From: JAEXNA01 sp050486105 | GTDB taxonomy: Bacteria; Vulcanimicrobiota; Xenobia; Xenobiales; JADMJV01 | Length of the DNA stretch: 14,085 bases | Direction: 5' to 3' | Assembly (NCBI GenBank): GCA_050486105.1 | Contig: JBJHCR010000165.1 | Coordinates: forward strand, 1 to 14,085 | Made by a program: the position numbers and the translations under genes | Notes under the pieces: model-generated | Told to the model about the DNA's origin: nothing | Databases searched by the model: none | The model's input: only the letters and a program-made list of their open reading frames with translations | Part shown: positions 1 through 7,395 of the stretch, piece after piece | Position numbering within the stretch: position 1 is the stretch's first letter | Layout of the letters: each line of letters begins with the position of its first letter

Positions 1-96
1 CGCTTAATACCAGGCGTATTTGAGTGAGCTTCGACGCTGCGAGAGAGGATGCATGGCCGCCAGGGCTAGGGACGAATTTTGCGGACGTTGTACTAG

Positions 97-281
97 GAGG
101 CTGCTGATTTAATCGGACCGCAAGCGAAGCGTTCACCGTAGGTGCCCGAGACGAAGGACATTTTGTTCAGGCGGACTCGGGTGATTTTGAGTAATATACG
201 GAAATATTTCCAATAGTCCAACGATTTTGCATGGACAATAATGAACGAGTCTCACGACGCGGAGATTAATTCAGCAGCCTA
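97..281. repeat. MITE-like element with 18-bp terminal inverted repeats
   Basis: GAGGCTGCTGATTTAATC (97-114) and the reverse complement of 264-281 (TAGGCTGCTGAATTAATC) agree at 16 of 18 positions. Both ends are flanked directly by CTAG (93-96 and 282-285). CTAG could be a 4-bp target-site duplication, but it is itself palindromic and so could also be part of the repeat. The 185-bp interior has no recognisable coding sequence, so this would be a non-autonomous element or an internally deleted IS. I do not recognise the parent transposase family. A chance or regulatory long-range inverted repeat is the alternative. Confidence 0.5.
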
Positions 282-308
282 CTAGGGAGCTTGAGCCAAC
301 TCTTGAGG

Positions 309-326
309 TTCCGTGACTCCTCGGAA
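309..326 (-). terminator. Weak stem-loop after the diguanylate cyclase gene
   Basis: TTCCG (309-313) and CGGAA (322-326) form a 5-bp stem with an 8-nt loop, 4 bases beyond the stop codon of the minus-strand gene ending at 331. There is no U-tract after it on the minus strand, so it is at most a U-less terminator or mRNA 3' end structure. Confidence 0.25.
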
Positions 327-330
327 GGCA

Positions 331-2760
331 TCAGCCTCGAGGGAGAACTTCTTGCTCGATGGGGTTTCGGCGACGTTCTTCTAAGGTTGGAGAAGCGGAG
401 ACTCGGTTTCTCCCTCCCCGTTTAGAGACGTATAGGGCGTCGTCGGCAGCTTGGGCCAAGTCGGCCTTGCTGTCGGCGTCACCCGGGAAGCAGGCCAATC
501 CGATAGAGGAGGTTACCTGAACTTCGTTGCCGCCGAATCGAAGCTGGAAGGCTTCTCGGATCCGTTCGCACATCCTGATGGCATCATCTTTTTGGGTGTT
601 CTTCAGCAGAAGGGCAAACTCGTCACCACCATATCGACAGACGATATCGGTGCTCCGGACCTTGTCCTTGAGCAGGGCTGCAATCTCTTTGAGCAGGGCG
701 TCTCCTGCGGGGTGGCCCAAGGTGTCGTTGAAGGTCTTGAAGTTGTCCGCGTCCACCATGACCAAGACCACGGTCTGGTTGTGTCGGGAGGCCCATTCCA
801 CCTCCTCGACCAATTTTTCCTGAAACAGCCGGTGGGTGTACAATCCGGTGAGACCGTCAGTGAGAGCCATTTGCTGGGTTTGTTCGTACAACCGAGTGTT
901 CTTGAGCGCCATGGCCGTTTGGTAGGAGACCGTTTCGATGATGTTCCGATGCTCCTCGTTGAAGGCGTTCTCTTTCGCCGCTCCAACATAGAGGCAGCCC
1001 AGAAGCTCGGAGCCGATTTCGTCTTCGTCATTTTCCGAGGGAAAATCGTCGCCTGAACCTCCGATCAAAGGAGCTACGACCACCGAGTGTTCAGAGCCCA
1101 GCAAGTTCTGGACTTCATACATTTCGGTGTCTTGAACCAGGATAGTGGTGCCGAGCTTGATGGCTTTACCGAGCAGCCCTTCATCGTCTCTGAGGGCTAG
1201 GAGGCGGACAAAGTCCACGAAAGGAGTGTCCGCGTATTCGGCCTTTAGGGCGTGGCCGTCAGTAGCTTCCCGGTCAGGAGTAAACAGAATGACACTTTGG
1301 GCGTCGGGTACCATAGCCCTCAAGGACTCGGAGACCACTTCCATGGTCTTGCTGGTCTTGAGAGTGGCGCCCATCTTTTGACCCATTTGTTGAAGTCCGG
1401 CGAGTTGGGCGTTCTTGGCTTCCACGGCCTCGCGGATGCGACGCTCACTGGCTAAGTCTTTCTCTTTATCCTCGAATAAAATGGCGGTTTTCACCGAAGG
1501 TGCCGCAAACGCGGCCAGCATTTTCAGCGAGTCCAGATGCTCTTCTGTGTGGGTGCCAGCATGCACAGAGCCGACATAGATGACTCCGACGATCTCTTTG
1601 CTGACGCTTAGAGGTACGGCCATGACGGACCTTTCGTCTTTGAAGATCCGGCCTTCGGATGAGGCACTTATCTCCGGTTTAAGTCTGGGCTTTCGGCTTT
1701 CCACCACTTCCTTGATGAGCGACTCTTCAAGTTGAAGGAGATGGGACATGGCTAGCACATCTCGATACGGAGTCTCGGAGAGGACCGGAGTTAGATTGCC
1801 ATTGCGATAGAGCAAAATCACACAAGACTGGAACGGGATTCTCAGGCGACGGACCATGGCCAAGACGATACCCACGGTCTCTTCGAGCTGAGTTGATGCA
1901 CCCAAGCTGCGAGCCATGTCGTATACGCTCTTGAGTTCGTCGGTGAGTTGCTTCTTCTCTTTGGTTAGAGATTCGTTCGTCTGCCTTATGGTTCGAACTT
2001 GATGCTGAGCGGTCTTCAGGTGCATTTCGAGTTGATCCTGGTCTTTGACCACGATTTCATCCAGGGTGTACCTGATGGTTCCACGAAAAGGCAGAGCGAC
2101 TGTTGCTGTGGCGAGAGAGGCCAAGAGCAAGTCTCCAGGGCCTTGACTTAAGCCCGCGCCCAAAACGCCGGCAACAGGTGGGAGGGCTAGGATGAAGCGG
2201 TCTTTCCTCAACACCTCCTGCCAAGAACTGATGTACTCCTCCTCTTCAACCATCCCGAAAATGGGGCTGACAATGGCAAGGTCGACGACCAGCCATGCAG
2301 CATAGGCTGCGATTACAGCGACGATAACATGAGGTGTTGATTTCTGGGCAAAGAAGGCTGCGGTCCCGACAATACCGATTCTCAGGACATTGCCACCCAG
2401 GCTCGCCAACTTAGTGTTCATGCTGTAGGTGGCGGGACCAGCCAGCCGGGCCAAAGAGGCGATGCCACAGACGGCGACCGCCAAGAAGAGGGCGGTTTGG
2501 GCATCGGCCACCGGGGCTCCCTCGCCGTGCCTGAAGAGCAAGACGAAATAAAGGGGTGCGGCTAAAGAGACGTACCCAGCGGCCACCAGGGGGGTGGACA
2601 GCCCTTCGAGGGCGATGGCCAGAATCAGCAGGACCCCCAACCCAAGCGACATTTCTGCTGCCGGAAAGGAAAAGTAACCGCAAACTCCCGTTGCTACCAG
2701 AGCAACGAGCGCAAGAATTCCCGAGATTCCTTTGCTACTTCTTTCGTTCTTTTGGGACAC
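331..2760 (-). CDS. Membrane diguanylate cyclase, GAF-GAF-GGDEF
   Basis: An 809-residue protein predicted to make cyclic di-GMP from two GTP at the membrane. Residues about 11-226 hold roughly seven hydrophobic segments, a membrane sensor region I cannot assign to a named MASE type. A charged coiled-coil follows (about 237-285). Two GAF-like domains (about 289-430 and 465-625) come next, the second with an acidic insert near 570-585. The GGDEF domain spans about 632-790. The active-site motif GGDEF is intact at 711-715, and D670 lies in the metal-binding VDADNF motif. An RxxD inhibitory site (RSTD, 702-705) sits exactly five residues upstream, so product feedback inhibition is expected. No EAL or HD-GYP domain is present. 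The start is GTG at 2760; an in-frame TAG lies directly before it and I see no clear SD. The gene stands alone, 397 bp after guaD. The signal sensed is unknown. Confidence 0.93.
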   Translation of the reverse strand: MSQKNERSSKGISGILALVALVATGVCGYFSFPAAEMSLGLGVLLILAIALEGLSTPLVAAGYVSLAAPLYFVLLFRHGEGAPVADAQTALFLAVAVCGIASLARLAGPATYSMNTKLASLGGNVLRIGIVGTAAFFAQKSTPHVIVAVIAAYAAWLVVDLAIVSPIFGMVEEEEYISSWQEVLRKDRFILALPPVAGVLGAGLSQGPGDLLLASLATATVALPFRGTIRYTLDEIVVKDQDQLEMHLKTAQHQVRTIRQTNESLTKEKKQLTDELKSVYDMARSLGASTQLEETVGIVLAMVRRLRIPFQSCVILLYRNGNLTPVLSETPYRDVLAMSHLLQLEESLIKEVVESRKPRLKPEISASSEGRIFKDERSVMAVPLSVSKEIVGVIYVGSVHAGTHTEEHLDSLKMLAAFAAPSVKTAILFEDKEKDLASERRIREAVEAKNAQLAGLQQMGQKMGATLKTSKTMEVVSESLRAMVPDAQSVILFTPDREATDGHALKAEYADTPFVDFVRLLALRDDEGLLGKAIKLGTTILVQDTEMYEVQNLLGSEHSVVVAPLIGGSGDDFPSENDEDEIGSELLGCLYVGAAKENAFNEEHRNIIETVSYQTAMALKNTRLYEQTQQMALTDGLTGLYTHRLFQEKLVEEVEWASRHNQTVVLVMVDADNFKTFNDTLGHPAGDALLKEIAALLKDKVRSTDIVCRYGGDEFALLLKNTQKDDAIRMCERIREAFQLRFGGNEVQVTSSIGLACFPGDADSKADLAQAADDALYVSKRGGRNRVSASPTLEERRRNPIEQEVLPRG

Positions 2761-3157
2761 CTAATGATCCAGGTCCGAGCTTCACCGGACATGTGCAATT
2801 TCCAGAGTTCTTGGAAACTTCCCTTCTGTTATGCTGATGATATCCCATAAAGTTTAAGGTGGATCGAATTCCGGGCCGACCAAAGTGTCGGAGCAGGTGG
2901 AAGTTCCTTTGGGTCGGTTTCCGAGAATCGTAGGGTGACCGTTCAACGCTCAACACCTGAGACCGGCCATCCTCGGCTTGACATGGGGTCACGGCGGAGT
3001 TCCACCGAGTCTCGAAGCTCGACCGTGCGCTCGCCACGCCAAGCCTATGTTCGCTTCGAGTCAGCAAAGCTTCACCTCGAAGAGGTTAGTCACTAGGCAA
3101 AGGCGAGGCTGGAGCCGTCCTCTCGACATCTTGGGGCCAAGACACGAGAATGTTGGC
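2761..3157. other. 397-bp intergenic leader of the diguanylate cyclase gene
   Basis: No gene is supported here. A 110-codon minus-strand frame overlapping the downstream gene start has no family resemblance and looks like chance. Just upstream of the GTG at 2760 are two dyads. One is GTCCG/CGGAC (2773-2777 and 2786-2790). The other is the 19-bp TTTCCA-N7-TGGAAA (2799-2817), whose shape would suit a transcription-factor operator. A tight hairpin ACCTC-GAA-GAGGT lies at 3074-3086. I could not find a convincing promoter for the downstream gene, although the length of the gap suggests it has its own. Confidence 0.5.
3121..3149 (-). terminator. Stem-loop just past the guaD stop
   Basis: Starting 9 bases beyond the guaD stop codon, TCTCG...CTTGG pairs with CCAAG...CGAGA. 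This gives two 5-bp helices separated by a small 4/3-nt internal loop, closed by GG. No U-run follows on the minus strand; instead a second small GGCT/AGCC hairpin lies next to it at about 3106-3116. It is a likely mRNA 3' end or U-less terminator. Confidence 0.45.
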
Positions 3158-4579
3158 TCAGCGGTGTTCAACGAGGGCTCGCTCCGAGCGTTTATAGGCC
3201 CGTTTTCCTAGGATCCAAGTTTCGTCCACACAGCGGTCGTCGCCCACCATCATGACTCCGAAGAGCAGTTCGGCGGCCTGCTCCATAGAGGCAGGATCGC
3301 CTTCAACCGTCAGAGATTGGTGCCACCCCATGGCGCTGGGACCGCCCTTCCAGTCAAGAGCGACGAAGTCAGCTTCCTTGCCGATTTCGAAGTTGCCTAG
3401 GTGTTCTTCGATGAACAGGCCCTCGGCCCCACCCAGGGTGATGGACCAAAATCCGCGATACGGCGAAAGTTTGTTGCGCTCGGCTTCGGCCAAGTCCTGC
3501 CGACTAGGATCGACGCTGCCATCGAGCATGGTGTTGTTGCACATACCCACCTTGTACGCGTCGTCAAGGACGTGGAGCATGCTGAAGCGGTTTCCACCTC
3601 CCATGTCGGTGCCGAAGGACATCTTGACCCGGCACTCGGGATCGGTGACCCGGCCCAGTCGGAACAGGCCACTGCCCAAGAAGAGGTTGGAGCAGGGGCA
3701 AAAGGTCACCGAGGCGTCTTTCTCATGCATGCGGCGAAATTCGTTGTTGGACAGCCAGACTCCGTGCCCCCCTGAAAACTTAGGACCCACGAGATCGTAT
3801 TTTTCGTAGACGCTCAGGTAGTCGGTGCAGTCACCGTGCAACTCCTGAACTCCTCGGCATTCGGCCGGGTTTTCCGCGATGTGAGTGTTGACCCAGCAGT
3901 CTGGGAACTCTTTCTTCAAGCGTTGGCAGACCTTCATCAACTCGGTAGAAGCCCCGTAAGCAAAGCGAGGCGTGATAGCGTACAAGTTGCGTCCCTGGCG
4001 ATGATACTTCTCGATCAAGGTCAGATTCTGCTGATAGAACTCCTGTGGGTCATTGGTGAACTCCTCGGGCGCGCAGCGATCAATACCGGTCAGCCCGGCG
4101 ATGACTCGCATGTTCCGTTCACCGGCTTCGGTGAAGAAGGCCTCGGTGGAGACTGGAGAAGAGGTGGTGAAGGCCTGGCAGGTGGTGGTTCCACCGGCCA
4201 GCAGGTTGTTGAAGAAACGCACCGCTGCATCCTTGGCATAGTCCGGATCGGAGTAGCGCAGTTCTTCGGGGTAGATCCACTTGGCCAGCCAAGGCAGCAA
4301 CTGCTCGCCGTAGGCCCCCAGCACCCGGGTCTGGGGGAAGTGGATGTGGCCGTCAATGAACCCGGGCATGATGATGCGCTCGGGCAAATGAGTGATTTCC
4401 AGCCTGGGATGACGAGGGGCAACTTCGGCGTAGGGGCCAAAATCGGCGACGAGACCATTCTCGATGACCAAAAGCCCGTCCTGATGAAAGCGCGCGGCCT
4501 GCTGCTCATTGCCTAGGTGCTTCCACGGGTCGTCAATGAAGTCGAAAAATATGCCGCGAATACCGACTATATCACTCAC
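3158..4579 (-). CDS. guaD: Guanine deaminase (amidohydrolase family)
   Basis: A 473-residue cytosolic metal-dependent hydrolase of the amidohydrolase superfamily, predicted to deaminate guanine to xanthine and ammonia in purine salvage. Visible motifs follow the family order. They are the N-terminal metal pair GHIHFPQ (H78, H80), THIAEN (H233 ligand, E236 proton shuttle), GGHGVWLS (H272), the CPCSNLFLGSG motif (about 294-304) and FGTDMGGG with the last ligand D325. The FPQ and SNLFLGSG signatures favour guanine deaminase over chlorohydrolase or SAH deaminase relatives. The length is near the family norm. The annotated start is GTG (4579), but the strong SD (AAGGAGGTG, about 4606-4614) lies far upstream, and a second GGAGGT is about 16 bases from the GTG. 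The exact start is therefore uncertain. A long stem-loop precedes it. No purine transporter or xanthine gene is nearby. Confidence 0.9.
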   Translation of the reverse strand: MSDIVGIRGIFFDFIDDPWKHLGNEQQAARFHQDGLLVIENGLVADFGPYAEVAPRHPRLEITHLPERIIMPGFIDGHIHFPQTRVLGAYGEQLLPWLAKWIYPEELRYSDPDYAKDAAVRFFNNLLAGGTTTCQAFTTSSPVSTEAFFTEAGERNMRVIAGLTGIDRCAPEEFTNDPQEFYQQNLTLIEKYHRQGRNLYAITPRFAYGASTELMKVCQRLKKEFPDCWVNTHIAENPAECRGVQELHGDCTDYLSVYEKYDLVGPKFSGGHGVWLSNNEFRRMHEKDASVTFCPCSNLFLGSGLFRLGRVTDPECRVKMSFGTDMGGGNRFSMLHVLDDAYKVGMCNNTMLDGSVDPSRQDLAEAERNKLSPYRGFWSITLGGAEGLFIEEHLGNFEIGKEADFVALDWKGGPSAMGWHQSLTVEGDPASMEQAAELLFGVMMVGDDRCVDETWILGKRAYKRSERALVEHR

Positions 4580-4613
4580 CGGTCCGGCTTCGGCGACCTC
4601 CAGGCACCTCCTT

Positions 4614-4683
4614 CAACGAGCGGCGTTCGGGCTCAAGCCGGACAGCTCTATCGCTCTTGGATGCCGGTTTGAGCCGCTCGTTG
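4614..4683 (-). promoter_or_regulatory. Long structured leader upstream of guaD
   Basis: The reverse complement of 4664-4683 reads CAACGAGCGGCTCAAACCGG. It matches 4614-4641 apart from an 8-nt bulge and one mismatch, giving a nested hairpin of about 19 base pairs with a 22-nt loop. On the minus strand its foot ends directly at the AAGGAGGTG Shine-Dalgarno-like sequence of guaD. No U-run follows, so it is not a classical terminator. It does not match the purine-riboswitch core I know. It may be a translational control element, an mRNA-stabilising stem or a dispersed extragenic palindrome. Confidence 0.5.
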
Positions 4684-4694
4684 ACAAGATTCGA

Positions 4695-4707
4695 AGCGGT
4701 TCCCGCT
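4695..4707 (-). terminator. Tight hairpin overlapping a stop codon
   Basis: AGCGG-TTC-CCGCT forms a 5-bp GC-rich stem with a 3-nt loop that covers the TAG stop (4706-4708) of the secreted protein gene. No U-tract follows. It is possibly the 3' end of the coaD operon transcript, together with the larger stem at 4614-4683. Confidence 0.3.
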
Positions 4708-5842
4708 AAGGAGTATCAGCACTTTTCAAGACGACTCTGATCGGATACGAGGAGGCTCCTTCGGGTATGGTTTCCAGGGTGATCGAGCGTCTCTCTCCGG
4801 GTTCCAACACAACTGTGGTGAACCTTGCCAGGTCAAAAGCCTTAGTCTGCGACACTTCAACGATTTCGCTTCCGTCCACCAGGAAGGTGGCCGTAGCAAC
4901 CCCTCCTCGAGGGTTGAAGAAGAACTCGATTTGAGCGGTATTCCTGGTGGGGTTTTCGAGGTGTAATTGGAGCCTGTAGGAGACCCCGTAGTCTCCTCGC
5001 AATTCGCGGACGCCTGCGAATGTCTGTTGTCGCACGGCACCTATGGGAATATTCATGTCTGCGTCCCCAACGCGATAGATGCGGGAGAGCTGCTGTTCGG
5101 CGACCGGGTAGAACCCTCGAGAATGAACATCGTGTTCGTCCAAAAGGTTGTTCAGGGCGATAGGGTCGGCCGAATTGGGTGAGGCTATCAAGTAGAAATT
5201 CAGTGGGGGTCCGTCCACAATAGTCATTTGGATAAGTCCACTCACCACTTTGTCGAAAGGCAGTTCCTGCCTCTGCAGGACTACCGTGCTGAAGGGAGGG
5301 ACGACTATGAACTCCCCCAGGTTATCCCGGTATCTTTCGAACCATCGGACATTGTTCTGGTGCCCGGTGGCAAAATAGTTGAGGGATGGGGTTCCAATTC
5401 CGCGGATGGTGTGAACCAGCACTTTTTGTCGGCTGGGGTTGACTAAAAGCAGATCGAGATGAGGGCTGCGGCCTGGCAATAGACCCAAGTGATAGTATTG
5501 GAACCGAACTGGACGGTTGATCGTGAGCCCACCCGAAAACAGCATCCCTCTTCGAGTGACCTTCTCTGGGTGATCCGAGAGAGCCGCAACTGCAGGCCTA
5601 GGCGAACGCCAATCGATATTTGAGACTTTGAATTCCTGACCCCCGGGCCAAGACCAACTGTCTCCAGGTCGGAGTGGTCTGTTGGGGAGTCCGGGGACGA
5701 CCAGTCCGCGCGATCTGGCGACTTCATCAATAAACTCAGCGGTGACGCGCTCTCCGGTCAAGCGGAGTTCTTCTCCTTGAGCTCCTCCTGAGAGCAGGAG
5801 CAGCAGGAGAGTGGCCAGCGATAACTTACTGAGCCAAGGCAT
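4706..5842 (-). CDS. Secreted protein of unknown function
   Basis: A 378-residue protein whose family I do not recognise. The N-terminus has a clear Sec signal peptide: a Lys, a run of leucines (about 9-17) and a likely cleavage after AQG (residue 23). There is no further membrane segment and no lipobox. The mature part is rich in alternating hydrophobic residues. The last third (about 285-375) reads like a beta-sandwich domain, with stretches such as LENPTRNTAQIEFFF and VVLEPGERRSITLETIPEGA, similar in style to extracellular Ig-like modules. The ATG start (5842) has a good SD (AAGGAGG, 6 bases away). It overlaps the end of the PDZ-Lon gene by 17 bp, so the two are probably translationally coupled. 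That makes the membrane protease a candidate partner, by inference only. Confidence 0.8.
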   Translation of the reverse strand: MPWLSKLSLATLLLLLLSGGAQGEELRLTGERVTAEFIDEVARSRGLVVPGLPNRPLRPGDSWSWPGGQEFKVSNIDWRSPRPAVAALSDHPEKVTRRGMLFSGGLTINRPVRFQYYHLGLLPGRSPHLDLLLVNPSRQKVLVHTIRGIGTPSLNYFATGHQNNVRWFERYRDNLGEFIVVPPFSTVVLQRQELPFDKVVSGLIQMTIVDGPPLNFYLIASPNSADPIALNNLLDEHDVHSRGFYPVAEQQLSRIYRVGDADMNIPIGAVRQQTFAGVRELRGDYGVSYRLQLHLENPTRNTAQIEFFFNPRGGVATATFLVDGSEIVEVSQTKAFDLARFTTVVLEPGERRSITLETIPEGASSYPIRVVLKSADTP

Positions 5843-6821
5843 CGAGTGCCTCCTTGTATGATGTCACCGGAACCAAAGTCAACGATGTTTGGACCTCTCT
5901 GACATCCTCGATATTCTCTTGAGGGTAGAGCAACATGGAGGCGCCACTCCGCTCGGCTGCGACAATTTTGAAGGCCAAGCCATCCACGGCCCCCACCGCT
6001 CCATCGGGTTCAACGGTACCACTCACGGCGATGATTCGTCCACCAGTCAAGTCTTTGGGAGTGAGACGATTGACTATCTCTAAGGCAAAGGCCAGTCCCC
6101 CCGAGGCGCCGACTGTGTTTCCATTGGAAAAGCTGATCTCCACGGGCAGGGGTCTTTGCTCGTATCTCGGCCTCAGGCGGAGGCCTAGGCGAGGTTTGTC
6201 CGAGTCAGACTTGAGGTTCAGTTGGCGAGTCTCTAGCACCCCATCCCGCTCAACATCTGCAGAAATTTGAGACTCGGCGTTCCTGATTCTCTCCAGAAAT
6301 TCAACCATAGAGGTGATCGGTTCCCCCTGGAGTGCAACAAGATGATCGCCCACTTGCAAAATTGTGCGATTCGGAGAGTCCGGGGCGACAGACAGTACTC
6401 TCACTCCGGTGATTCGATCTTCGATCTCGTATCCGAGTTCCTCGAGGGCGATTCGGGCCGCGAAATATTGGCTGAGCTGCATTTGTCGGTCCCTAGAACC
6501 AGTTTGGGCATTGAAGAGCTGACCTTTGGCTTCGTCGTTTATGGAATCCACAAGAACGGCAGATTGGTCAAGCAGGCCGACAATGCAATAGAGCAAACTG
6601 GCAGGTTCCGAAACCACCGTTGGCAACAAGAAAGCTCCTTGCGACAAGTAGGTTTCCACCCCTTGAATCTGCACCATTGGGGCCACTTCCAAAGCTCGTC
6701 CGGGAGCCATCAGTCTATAAGGGGTAGGGGTGAAGGTGAGAAACAGAATTAAGACCAACGAAAGCACGAACCCTCGGACAATGCGGGTCTTCAAGGGCTT
6801 TCTGAGGAAACTCTTCCACAC
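5826..6821 (-). CDS. Membrane PDZ domain / Lon-type (S16) serine protease, YlbL-like
   Basis: A 331-residue protease with one N-terminal membrane anchor (about 15-33) after a basic stretch, so the catalytic part probably faces the outside. A PDZ domain lies about 135-205 (TGVRVLSVAPDSPNRTILQVGD). The S16 Lon catalytic domain covers about 225-331. The dyad is visible as S240 in VGASGG and K285 in GLAFK, 45 residues apart, close to the spacing in Lon. No AAA+ ATPase domain is present, so it is not Lon itself. This matches the YlbL/SepM architecture known from Gram-positive bacteria, where it is also found near coaD. The start is GTG (6821) directly after an in-frame TGA (TGAGTG). There is no SD, so a TTG at codon 10 remains possible. 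Its substrate is unknown. Confidence 0.88.
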   Translation of the reverse strand: MWKSFLRKPLKTRIVRGFVLSLVLILFLTFTPTPYRLMAPGRALEVAPMVQIQGVETYLSQGAFLLPTVVSEPASLLYCIVGLLDQSAVLVDSINDEAKGQLFNAQTGSRDRQMQLSQYFAARIALEELGYEIEDRITGVRVLSVAPDSPNRTILQVGDHLVALQGEPITSMVEFLERIRNAESQISADVERDGVLETRQLNLKSDSDKPRLGLRLRPRYEQRPLPVEISFSNGNTVGASGGLAFALEIVNRLTPKDLTGGRIIAVSGTVEPDGAVGAVDGLAFKIVAAERSGASMLLYPQENIEDVREVQTSLTLVPVTSYKEALDALAQ

Positions 6822-6861
6822 TCAATGGAGTTCGGGGAGGGAAAAGGAATCTCCCTCTGTC

Positions 6862-7380
6862 TCACTCTGGGTCGTGGAGAGACTCTTGGCCTTGCTTGAC
6901 AATGTTGAGAATCTTGGAGAGTTCAGATTCCATCCCGCCCAATACCCTCATGGCGTACCTGTCCGCATCCTCGCGGGTCTCGCGGGCAACTTTCTCAGCG
7001 TGTTTGACGATCTTTTCCGCTTTGGCTTTGGCCTCTTCCAAGATCCGTTCGGCTTCCTTTCGAGCCAAGACCACCACTTCTTCCGTTTGCACCCTCTTTG
7101 AGGTTTCGACTTCAGCCTTGCTCAGAATTTCCTGGGCTTTGCTCTTGGCGTCGCGGACTACTCGGTCGGCCTTGCCTCGAGTCTCCTCAGCGATTCTGCG
7201 AGTCTCTCGAGAGATCCATCGTGCCTGGTGCACCTCTTCAGGGAGACTGTCTCGGGTTCTGGAGATCAGCTTCTGAAACTGAACCTTGTCAATGACTGTT
7301 CGAGACTGCATGGGCCAGGGAAGAGGTTTCGCCTCGTTGAGGGCTTCTTCCATGGAATCTAGGGCCAAAAAAACGTTCAC
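6862..7380 (-). CDS. Coiled-coil protein encoded next to coaD
   Basis: A 172-residue soluble protein. The N-terminal part (about 1-55) carries a short conserved-looking motif, DKVQFQKLISRTRDSLPEEV. Residues about 55-145 form a long, highly charged alanine-, glutamate- and lysine-rich helix with repeats of the kind A-K-A-x-x-I, like ATP-synthase b-subunit or V-ATPase H/E-type stalks. From memory, similar proteins beside coaD occur in Chloroflexota and other Terrabacteria and are often mislabelled ATPase; their function is unknown. No transmembrane segment or nucleotide-binding motif is present, so it is not a real ATPase. The GTG start (7380) is set by a GGAGGA SD in the 15-bp gap after coaD. 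A role in cell-envelope or division scaffolding would be speculation. Confidence 0.75.
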   Translation of the reverse strand: MNVFLALDSMEEALNEAKPLPWPMQSRTVIDKVQFQKLISRTRDSLPEEVHQARWISRETRRIAEETRGKADRVVRDAKSKAQEILSKAEVETSKRVQTEEVVVLARKEAERILEEAKAKAEKIVKHAEKVARETREDADRYAMRVLGGMESELSKILNIVKQGQESLHDPE

Positions 7381-7395
7381 GACTTTTCCTCCGAA

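Larger units (their letters stand above)
1..330. other. Gene-free left end of window
   Basis: I see no convincing gene here. Plus-strand frames are closed by early stops. A minus-strand frame stays open from about 166 to the window edge, but it has no ATG start or SD and a composition that looks non-coding. The stretch holds a MITE-like inverted-repeat element (97-281), a 12-bp AT-rich palindrome inside it (200-211, GGAAATATTTCC), and a small stem-loop (309-326) just past the stop codon of the diguanylate cyclase gene. Confidence 0.6.

Noticed and set aside
1..166. Open minus-strand frame reaching the window edge
   Set aside because: It has no ATG start or SD, crosses the inverted-repeat element and does not look like protein sequence.
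451..1056. Plus-strand frames opposite the diguanylate cyclase, and similar frames opposite other genes
   Set aside because: They lie antisense to genes with clear domains and catalytic motifs, and none shows a recognisable family.
2735..3067. 110-codon minus-strand reading frame before the diguanylate cyclase gene
   Set aside because: It overlaps the downstream start, has low-complexity basic composition and no family resemblance, so it looks like a chance frame.
4580..4705. Purine riboswitch before guaD
   Set aside because: The leader forms one long nested hairpin and lacks the three-way junction with conserved loop bases of the known purine aptamer.
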